From Corallococcus coralloides DSM 2259 (GTDB lineage: Bacteria > Myxococcota > Myxococcia > Myxococcales > Myxococcaceae), in assembly GCF_000255295.1 (NCBI RefSeq), contig NC_017030.1, positions 4,960,001-5,024,000 on the forward strand: 64,000 nt of DNA, read 5' to 3'. Below, one piece after another: positions 55,055-61,355 of the stretch. The position numbers and the translations under genes are program-made. Positions within the stretch are counted from its first letter, which is position 1, and every line of letters starts with the position of its first letter. Under the pieces are notes generated by a model. That model did not search any database and had not been told where the DNA came from. It saw only the letters and a program-made list of their open reading frames with translations.

Positions 55055-55290
55055 GGACGCTTCTCCGAGGGCTGCTGCTCCACCCACGCGCGCACCTTCG
55101 CCGGGCTGAAGCGGTAGTTGCGCGTCCCCAGCTTCACGAATGGGAAGCCCGTGTTGGCCCGGACCTGCTTCCACACCCAGGCGGTGGACACGCCGAGATA
55201 GGCGGCCACCTTCTCAGCTGACCAAAACCCCTCATCGGGCACGGCCGCCAGCCGCGCCCCCTCACCGGAACTGCTCCCGTCACAGCTCAT
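55051..55290 (-). CDS. Excisionase-like MerR/HTH_17 DNA-binding protein
   Basis: A 79-residue protein with a winged helix-turn-helix of the excisionase type (FWSAEKVAAYLGVSTAWVWKQ, then FVKLGTRNYRFSPAKVRAWV). It would bend DNA at the att site and steer the integrase toward excision. ATG 55290 has a GAGGTGAG site; the stop overlaps the integrase GTG (GTGA), so the pair is translationally coupled. Confidence 0.88.
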   Translation of the reverse strand: MSCDGSSSGEGARLAAVPDEGFWSAEKVAAYLGVSTAWVWKQVRANTGFPFVKLGTRNYRFSPAKVRAWVEQQPSEKRP

Positions 55291-55479
55291 GCTCACCTCG
55301 TTGTCGGACTCTGCCGTGGCGTGTGCATCGCGCGCGATGCACGCAGGAGGCCACGCGGAGGAACGAGACACGTCGGGGAGTGCTGTGGCGCGACCCCGTC
55401 TCAACACAGGGCGGGTGTCCGCCTCGCGGGATGGTGCGCGGTCGATGTCGGGATGCTCGTGCCCCATGCGAACCCCACC

Positions 55480-55532
55480 CAGAAACAAAGAGGTGCTCCG
55501 CCGACGGACCTAAGAAACGCCGACGGAGCACC
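55480..55532 (-). terminator. Terminator-like hairpin, prophage minus strand
   Basis: On the minus strand GGTGCTCCG (55524-55532) pairs with CGGAGCACC (55492-55500), followed by TCTTTGTTTCT. It could end transcripts coming from the accessory gene, keeping xis-int separate. Confidence 0.65.
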
Positions 55533-55593
55533 GGAGGGCGGGTGTCCCGACATCACTCGGGTGCACCGGCCTTTTCTGGTAGCCAGCCGCACG

Positions 55594-55734
55594 ATGGCGG
55601 AGGCCAAGCTCGATTTGGGAGGCGATCCACCGCTTAGGTCACTGCTTCAGCGGACCGCTGGAACTGCGCAATACCTCAAAAGGGGTAACACCAGTCAGGC
55701 AGCCGCGCAAGTGGGCATCTCGCGGAAGACCTGA
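55594..55734 (+). pseudogene. Doubtful small ORF resembling a truncated helix-turn-helix
   Basis: A 46-residue frame starting ATG ends in TSQAAAQVGISRKT, which looks like the recognition part of a Fis/HTH_8 domain cut just before its last helix. No ribosome site is seen. It may be a remnant of a regulator or chance. Confidence 0.25.
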
Positions 55735-55737
55735 GCA

Positions 55738-56592
55738 CTACATGCCGGCGGGGCGATAGCACTTGCCCTTGTGCTCGTACTGCTTGTCGCCGCACGGCGC
55801 CTGCCGGTCAGTGGCAACCCAGCAGGCCCCATTGATCAGGCGCTCACTAGCATCGGGGTCGCAGTCCTTCGTCTTCTGCCCCTTGAGCGGGCGCTTTGGG
55901 ACCTCAATCGACATCTCAGGTGCATCGGGCGTCGAGGCGGCGAGAACGAGGCCGATGGGCACATGCGGCGGTCGCGTCGGCGTCGGCTCCAGGGCTCCGC
56001 TCGGCATCATGATGGAGCCCAGGATGGCGGCGGCTGCGATAACGACGGACACGTAGCCGCTCTTCAGCGTGTTGGTCCAGGTCCGCGCGAGCACTCGCCG
56101 GGCTCGCCTCCAGTGTCTGCGCGAGCGCAGGATGGGACCGCGGGGCCGAGCTGGGGCGCGAAGGTGCGCCATGGTGGCGGCCAGTTCGCTGCGCGTGCAG
56201 GTGGCCTGCACCATCGCCTTGGCGAGGCTCAAGGCACCCTCTGCGACGCGAGCCACGTCCGCGTCGGATGCGTCCTCTGACACGTTGGCCAGCCGGAAAC
56301 GCACGCGCGAGGGCGCATGTTCTGTCGCTGCTCGCGCGGAGACGACCATGTCCACATCCACGTCCGGGTGGAAGTCCGGGCGCCGTCCCGTTGCGTGAAG
56401 GTCGAGGGACGGGGCGCCCGTCTTCGCATCGCGCACCTGGTACAGGCGACCCAGCAGAATGCGTCGGTAACGGCGGATGATGATGTCGAGCAGTCGCTCA
56501 TGGCTTCCTGCACGTGGGGCTTTCGTGCTGCTGCCGCCACTGCGCAAGGACACCGACACCGGGCCCTTCCAGATATTCTCTGCCTGCCTCAT
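55738..56592 (-). CDS. Prophage accessory membrane protein with Cys-rich C-terminus
   Basis: A 284-residue protein of unknown role. The N-terminal 150 residues are soluble and mixed alpha/beta (a helix near 34-50, then PDVDVDMVVSARAAT). A membrane helix lies at about residues 178-198. The C-terminal part ends in a Cys-rich motif, with INGACWV, then PCG, YEHKGKCYRP. Similar short Cys tails occur, to my knowledge, at the ends of some myxobacterial Ser/Thr kinases; no kinase domain is present here. It is 39 bases downstream of the ribbon-helix-helix gene and probably in the same operon. Confidence 0.7.
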   Translation of the reverse strand: MRQAENIWKGPVSVSLRSGGSSTKAPRAGSHERLLDIIIRRYRRILLGRLYQVRDAKTGAPSLDLHATGRRPDFHPDVDVDMVVSARAATEHAPSRVRFRLANVSEDASDADVARVAEGALSLAKAMVQATCTRSELAATMAHLRAPARPRGPILRSRRHWRRARRVLARTWTNTLKSGYVSVVIAAAAILGSIMMPSGALEPTPTRPPHVPIGLVLAASTPDAPEMSIEVPKRPLKGQKTKDCDPDASERLINGACWVATDRQAPCGDKQYEHKGKCYRPAGM

Positions 56593-56631
56593 TCCGCCCC
56601 TCGCACAGTCGCTCGCTACGCGGCCTGGCCG

Positions 56632-56901
56632 CTACTTCCTCGCCCGGGTTTTCTTCGTCGGAGCCTCGGTGGACTCTTCCTGAACAGCCTTGAGGTGTTT
56701 CTCGTAGCTCGCGAGCTGCGCTGGCGTTGCGTCCTTTCGCCAAGCCTCCTCCGCCCAGTGAAGCAACTCCTCGATGACCTCGTTCCGGCTGCGGTCCAAC
56801 GTCCGGGCAATGGCCTCCAGTCGATGCCACTGCTGGATCCGGAGACGCAGCGGGACGGCACGGATGGGGTTGTTGCTGTGGTCAACCAGTACAGGGGACA
56901 T
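56632..56901 (-). CDS. Ribbon-helix-helix-like prophage regulator
   Basis: An 89-residue protein with a strand (IRAVPLRLRI) followed by two helices (WHRLEAIARTLD and RNEVIEELLHWAEEAW), the layout of CopG/Arc-type ribbon-helix-helix DNA-binding proteins. The tail is Lys/Arg-rich. ATG 56901 has a GGAGGG site. It is preceded by palindromes in the divergent region and is the likely binder of them. Confidence 0.72.
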   Translation of the reverse strand: MSPVLVDHSNNPIRAVPLRLRIQQWHRLEAIARTLDRSRNEVIEELLHWAEEAWRKDATPAQLASYEKHLKAVQEESTEAPTKKTRARK

Positions 56902-56965
56902 GAGAACCCTCCGGCGCACCGGGCCGGTTTCAGCGGATCCGGAGTTCGCAGAACTGTTGCGAACC

Positions 56966-57028
56966 AACTATGGTATCGAAAATAGTTCGAGTCAAATCGG
57001 AAGTAGTTTCGGTTTTGGTACTACTTCC
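56966..57028. promoter_or_regulatory. Operator-like palindromes in the prophage divergent region
   Basis: AACTAT/ATAGTT (56966-56971, 56982-56987) and GGAAGTAGT/ACTACTTCC (56999-57007, 57020-57028) are perfect inverted repeats; AGTTCGAGT and AGTTCGACT form a direct repeat flanking the second. The stretch is AT-richer than its surroundings and lies between divergent genes, as expected for a promoter-operator. Confidence 0.65.
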
Positions 57029-57067
57029 AGTTCGACTTGCAGGCGGTTGGCGCCCCTTCTTGGGGGT

Positions 57068-57286
57068 ATGCCTCCTCGTCGCCCCCGGAATCCGTCGCCC
57101 GAGCTGCAGCGCCACCGGCAGGTCCGCGCGGACTACCTGCGCGACTTGGCCCATCTCCAGGGCGTGGCCGAGCCAACGCCCCAGCCGCGCGAGATTCCAC
57201 CCGAGGAACGCTGCCCGACCTGCGATGGCCCGACCTTCATCACTGGGTATGGCCGGGTGTGCAGTCTGGGGCTGCATGACGGGTGA
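57068..57286 (+). CDS. Small prophage protein with a C-terminal cysteine motif
   Basis: A predicted 72-residue protein: a basic N-terminus (PPRRPRNPSPELQRHRQ), a helix, and RCPTCDGPTFITGYGRVCS, which could be half a zinc ribbon. The upstream site is only a G-run. No family is recognised, and the call is moderate. Confidence 0.5.
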   Translation: MPPRRPRNPSPELQRHRQVRADYLRDLAHLQGVAEPTPQPREIPPEERCPTCDGPTFITGYGRVCSLGLHDG

Positions 57287-57352
57287 GAGTGTTCATGCCC
57301 CTGCGGAGGAGTCCGCAAGCGCTATGCTTGGTCTCCTGGGAGGGACTTGCAA

Positions 57353-58054
57353 ATGCTGAAGGTGTGCTGGGGGGCGGTGATGCTCGCTGCCGCCGTGTTG
57401 TCGTTCGTATCGCGAAGCGCAACGGCCGCCGAGGAAGGCGAATGGGCTGAATGGGGTACCGGTGGAGCATCGGACTCGGGCACCATCGGCGTGACCGCGC
57501 AGGCTGACGGCGGCAGGGACGTTCCTGAGCCAGCCATGATGAGCGAGGCCGCCGACGACGACCAGCCTTCTTCCATGTTGGAAGGGCGTGATGCTGGGAG
57601 CGCCAGGAAAGGGCGTGCCGGCACATTGGCCGCTGATGTGAACGGCTATCAAGATTTGCGCTGGGGAATGAAGCTTCCAGAAGTGCAGAGGCGTATGCCC
57701 GGTCTCGAGGAGTCATCCCGAGGGCTGTGGGTGAAAGAAACCGTCGTGGCTGGGTTTCCAGCATTCATTGGGCTCGCGTTTAAGAATGGCAAGCTCAAGG
57801 AGGCGACCGTTCAGTTTTCGAGAGAGATACCTCGGGGCCTGAGTCGCGAAGAGCACCGGAGCGCGATAATAAATGCTCTCACCAAGAAGTATGGTGCTCC
57901 GAAGAAGGAGGAGGGCTTCCTGGGTGAGCACCAGACTTGGTCAAACGACCGGATGACCATCACGGCATCGGATACCATTCATGGCTACACGGTGACGTAC
58001 ACGAGCCTGCGCCTCCTCAAGGAGGTTGAAGAAGTCTCTCCCGATGGACTGTAG
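57353..58054 (+). CDS. Secreted protein of unknown function, candidate phage moron
   Basis: A 233-residue exported protein. A signal peptide (cut near ATA-A) is followed by a disordered acidic stretch to about residue 95, and then a compact domain (GYQDLRWGMKLPEVQRRM, AGFPAFIGLAFKNGKL, TKKYGAPKKEEGF). The last part resembles small bacterial proteins of the WGM-x-x-x-EV type, of unknown role. The second half is visibly AT-richer than the rest of the window. It faces the tail genes (stops 4 bases apart) and has its own ribosome site (GGGAGGGA), so it could be expressed in the lysogen. Confidence 0.78.
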   Translation: MLKVCWGAVMLAAAVLSFVSRSATAAEEGEWAEWGTGGASDSGTIGVTAQADGGRDVPEPAMMSEAADDDQPSSMLEGRDAGSARKGRAGTLAADVNGYQDLRWGMKLPEVQRRMPGLEESSRGLWVKETVVAGFPAFIGLAFKNGKLKEATVQFSREIPRGLSREEHRSAIINALTKKYGAPKKEEGFLGEHQTWSNDRMTITASDTIHGYTVTYTSLRLLKEVEEVSPDGL

Positions 58055-58057
58055 CGG

Positions 58058-60460
58058 TCACGCCTCTTGGCGGAACCTCACGCCGTCGAGGTTGAACTCC
58101 GTCGTGCTGCCGGAGATGGGTGTCACGGCGCCGTCGGACGTGATGCGCACCCGGCCGAAGAGGGAGCCGGAGTCGACGAGCAGGCGCTGCTCATTGAGGG
58201 GGCGGTACCCTGGCGGCAGCACGAAGGCTGCCACGCCGAAGGTGCCGTTCCTCATCGCACCGCCCAGCACCACGTCCCCAGCGCTGTTCTTGTAGTAGTT
58301 GGGGTTGCGCGGGGCTCCGACGCCCACCCAGCCGGAGGAGCCAATCAGCGTGGCATGCTCGTAGTCTGGGGGCCGTGGCTGCGGGATGACGCGCGTGGAG
58401 TCGACGTAGAGCGTGTATGCCAGCGCATTCGCCTTCCCAACGTAGAGCTGGCCGTAGCGAGCGCCTCCGGGGGCGGTGACGCTCGCGCCACGTCCCAGCT
58501 CCTGCCAGCCGGCGCCAGCCTGGAGGCGGTCGACCTCGCTGATGCTGAGCAGGTTGAAGTTGCCATCCAGCCAGGCAATCCACAGCAGGCCCTGATAGTT
58601 CGCGCCCACGCCCTCGGGGCCCCCGCGCATCAGCGCGCTGGCGAAGTACAGGTCCCCGGGCCGCACCGTGAAGCGTTGACTGCCCAGCTTCGTGTCCACC
58701 GCCGTGGGCGCAAGCCGCACGGCGCGGACGCCGCTCAGGACGGTGGAGGACTCCGCAAAGCCGTCTACGCCCCAGGTCCCGGGCGAGAGTGCCCAACCGT
58801 CCGGCGGCAGCTCAGGGTCGGACTGCGCCTCGAAGTCCGAGTTCGTCGGCAGCGCGGCATAGGTGACGGTCGGCAGCAGCATGGACGGCGCGACATACCG
58901 AGGCTCCAGAGTTACTTCAGTGCTGGACGGCCCTGCGTTGCCCTGCGCGTCGCGGGGGATGACGCGTGCGTAGTAGGCGCGGCCCGCAACCAGGTCCGCC
59001 ACCTCGAAGCGCGTCGCGCGGCTGTTGGCTCTAAACGTCGCCTGCGAGGGGGTGAAGCTGGAAGAACTGCTGATGTGGAGCTCGTAGGAGTCCCACTCGG
59101 GCCCGGTAGCCGCTGGCGTCCACGCGAGGCTGAAGCCGTTGACGGTGTTCGTCACCGTCAACCCGGACGGCGCGGACGGCCCCGTGAATGGAACGCTCGG
59201 CGCGACCCCCGGCCGCGACTCCTTCGACGCCCAGACGGCGAGGCTTGTGGACGGGCGCCCGCGCAGCTCGAGCTTCGTGCGCGCCTCGCCGCTGGAGGCC
59301 GCTTCGAAGTCGACGGACTGGATGGCCAGCGCCTGCGCGGAGTCGAACCGCACGCCGTCGGGCTGGACCTCGATGAGGTCCGACGGCTCCAGGTACCAGT
59401 GAATCCCGGGGAGCGTCAGCGTCATGCTCAGCGCCGATTCGGAGAGGTCCGAGAGCCCGGCGTTCGCCAGGCGCAACGCCTCCGCCCCGGTGTCAATGAG
59501 GTCGGATGCCTTCAGCGCAACTCTCATCCACCGACGCCCGACGAGGGCGATGCTCGCGGCGTTGCTGACCTCCACCGTCTTGCGCTTGCGCGCGCCGGTT
59601 GCGTCGAGGTCCGCCTTGTCGGAGTACACCACCTGCACGACGTTTCGCACGTGCTCCAAGCTCTGTCGCACCGGGGACGCGTCCAGGTAGTAGTCCGGAC
59701 TGTAGCTCGCGACCGGCGTCAGCGTCGTGCGGTCAGGGCTCCAGAGCGTGAGCGCGAAGGCGTTCGCGTCCGGACGCCAGCGCATGCGGACGTCCCAGCC
59801 AATCTGCTCGGCGAGGAAGCGCAGCGCATCCAGGATGGGCTCCTGCTTCTGGGTGTATGGCCCGCGCACGCTGCTTGGGTTGACGGGCGTGTAGAGCCCG
59901 TAGCTGCCCATGCCGTTGTCGTTGAGGATGGACTGGATGATGGACTGCACGGCGACACCAGCCGCGCTGCCGTAGTTTCTGTCCGTCTCGATGTGCGTGT
60001 CCTGCAGGACGCCGCCGAGGTCCCGGCCGCTGAAGGTCATCTCCTCTGGCCCGGGGTCCACCTCGTCGATGCGACCGCGCCACGCCTCCGTCCACGAACT
60101 CGACGGCACCAGTTCCCGAGGAGCTCCGAGTGGCGCCGCGGCCACCTCGATGCGGAAGTACGCGCCCGCGTGAATGAGCGGCACGTACGCGCCGCCGCTC
60201 GTGTTGAGGACGCTCGCCACCACGAGCGGCGCCAGCGAGAGCCGAGCGCCTCCAGGCCCGTTGCGTACGACCGTCACGCTGGCGGTCGACACGGGCGCCT
60301 CGATGCTGTCCGACCACGAGGCGCCAAGGAGGTAGTCCCCGCCCAGCAACGTCGAGAGGTCCACCCACGTGGCGTCGCGCTGCACCAGCACGCGGACGTG
60401 CGACGCGAATCCAGCCCGGCACGAAGCCAGGGCTGAGGAGCTACTGGAGAGCGAACGCAT
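58058..60460 (-). CDS. Phage tail protein with fibronectin type III domain
   Basis: An 800-residue structural protein. The first 400 residues resemble tail hub or baseplate proteins (an FSGRDLGGVLQDT segment, a LRFLAEQIGWDVRM domain). Residues about 430-525 form a fibronectin type III domain (PSAPSGLTVTNTVNG, YYARVIPRDAQGN). A jelly-roll-like region and a C-terminal strand-rich domain follow, perhaps for receptor binding. The ATG overlaps the upstream stop by one base (TGATG). Confidence 0.82.
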   Translation of the reverse strand: MRSLSSSSSALASCRAGFASHVRVLVQRDATWVDLSTLLGGDYLLGASWSDSIEAPVSTASVTVVRNGPGGARLSLAPLVVASVLNTSGGAYVPLIHAGAYFRIEVAAAPLGAPRELVPSSSWTEAWRGRIDEVDPGPEEMTFSGRDLGGVLQDTHIETDRNYGSAAGVAVQSIIQSILNDNGMGSYGLYTPVNPSSVRGPYTQKQEPILDALRFLAEQIGWDVRMRWRPDANAFALTLWSPDRTTLTPVASYSPDYYLDASPVRQSLEHVRNVVQVVYSDKADLDATGARKRKTVEVSNAASIALVGRRWMRVALKASDLIDTGAEALRLANAGLSDLSESALSMTLTLPGIHWYLEPSDLIEVQPDGVRFDSAQALAIQSVDFEAASSGEARTKLELRGRPSTSLAVWASKESRPGVAPSVPFTGPSAPSGLTVTNTVNGFSLAWTPAATGPEWDSYELHISSSSSFTPSQATFRANSRATRFEVADLVAGRAYYARVIPRDAQGNAGPSSTEVTLEPRYVAPSMLLPTVTYAALPTNSDFEAQSDPELPPDGWALSPGTWGVDGFAESSTVLSGVRAVRLAPTAVDTKLGSQRFTVRPGDLYFASALMRGGPEGVGANYQGLLWIAWLDGNFNLLSISEVDRLQAGAGWQELGRGASVTAPGGARYGQLYVGKANALAYTLYVDSTRVIPQPRPPDYEHATLIGSSGWVGVGAPRNPNYYKNSAGDVVLGGAMRNGTFGVAAFVLPPGYRPLNEQRLLVDSGSLFGRVRITSDGAVTPISGSTTEFNLDGVRFRQEA

Positions 60461-61329
60461 CAGGCAGCCTCCGGCTGTTGCAACAGTTCGAAGTCCATGT
60501 ACTGGCCCTGCACCCGCGCGCCGTCCTCGTCGTACTCCATGGCCTGCGCGTCGAGCGCCTGGCCCAGCACGCGGAACGGCCCCGGGATGCCTGCCCCGTC
60601 AGCGGTGTGATACGGCAGCGCCCCAAAGGGTTGGCCAGCAGCGCCCCATGCGTACCACTGGGGGATCCACGCGCGCGGCACCTCGTAGGGCAGCAGCACC
60701 AAGTCGTCGATATCCAGGATGCTCGGGGTGCCAGTTTCGGCTGTGCGGTTGGAAACGGAGAGCGCGCTGGGGGTGACGAGGCCCACGCCCAAACCGATAC
60801 CCGTCTCGGCAATCAGCTCATCAGCCGCCATCCACTCCTCGCCGTTCAGCCAGGTCTGGTTCCCGTTCGCGTCGACGACGACGTGCGCCCACGCTCCAGC
60901 GCTGAAGGCGCCCCTCATCCACGCCCCGACGAAGTACCTGCCGGTGGTGGCCGTGGCCCAGGTGACGGAGGCGCCGGCCGCAAGCGCCAAGCCACCCGTG
61001 CCGTACCGGGGCGTGGAACTGCCGGGCCCCACACCAATGGTGCCCACGGCCGTCCCGGTGAGTCCCTTGCTGCTCACGAGTCCGGCGTCGGCGTTGGCCT
61101 CGAAGGACCAGGAGTGTCCGTCGCCGTCGATGAGCCGGCGCAGGGCTTGAGCTTCCGCCATCGACATCGGCGGCGTGCCGCCTGCCCAGGTGAAGACGCG
61201 AGAGCGGGTGCCGCTCTGCGCCCACCCGCTGAAGGTCCGCACGCGCGGGCCCAGCAGCGTGGGCTTCTGGGTGAGCCCCTTCGCTGCCGAGCACCGCACC
61301 TCAATACCGCTGAGGGTGAGATAGGCCAT
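60460..61329 (-). CDS. Phage tail-associated protein
   Basis: A 289-residue protein beginning with a beta-rich domain (MAYLTLSGIEVRCSAAKG) and containing a central carbohydrate-module-like sandwich (GRYFVGAWMRGAF, WAHVVVDANGN). Its place between the tape-measure-like and fibronectin tail genes suggests a distal tail or adaptor protein. The family is not recognised with certainty. Confidence 0.7.
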   Translation of the reverse strand: MAYLTLSGIEVRCSAAKGLTQKPTLLGPRVRTFSGWAQSGTRSRVFTWAGGTPPMSMAEAQALRRLIDGDGHSWSFEANADAGLVSSKGLTGTAVGTIGVGPGSSTPRYGTGGLALAAGASVTWATATTGRYFVGAWMRGAFSAGAWAHVVVDANGNQTWLNGEEWMAADELIAETGIGLGVGLVTPSALSVSNRTAETGTPSILDIDDLVLLPYEVPRAWIPQWYAWGAAGQPFGALPYHTADGAGIPGPFRVLGQALDAQAMEYDEDGARVQGQYMDFELLQQPEAA

Positions 61330-61355
61330 GCCCCGTTAGAAGGGGCGGGCCTCGC

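Larger units (their letters stand above)
55291..55737. other. Prophage intergenic region without a confident gene
   Basis: These 447 bases lie between the excisionase and the accessory gene. They hold a terminator-like hairpin (55492-55532), a doubtful small ORF on the plus strand (55594-55734), and probably the promoter of xis-int near 55300-55480. Most long frames here are low-complexity shadows of GC-rich sequence. Confidence 0.5.

Noticed and set aside
55300-55480. Short open frames on both strands around the presumed xis promoter
   Set aside because: No ribosome sites, no hydrophobic or domain pattern, and mutual overlap.
58067-60436. A 789-codon plus-strand frame opposite the fibronectin tail gene
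   Set aside because: Arg/Val/Gly/His-rich noise; the minus frame contains a fibronectin domain and fits the tail operon.
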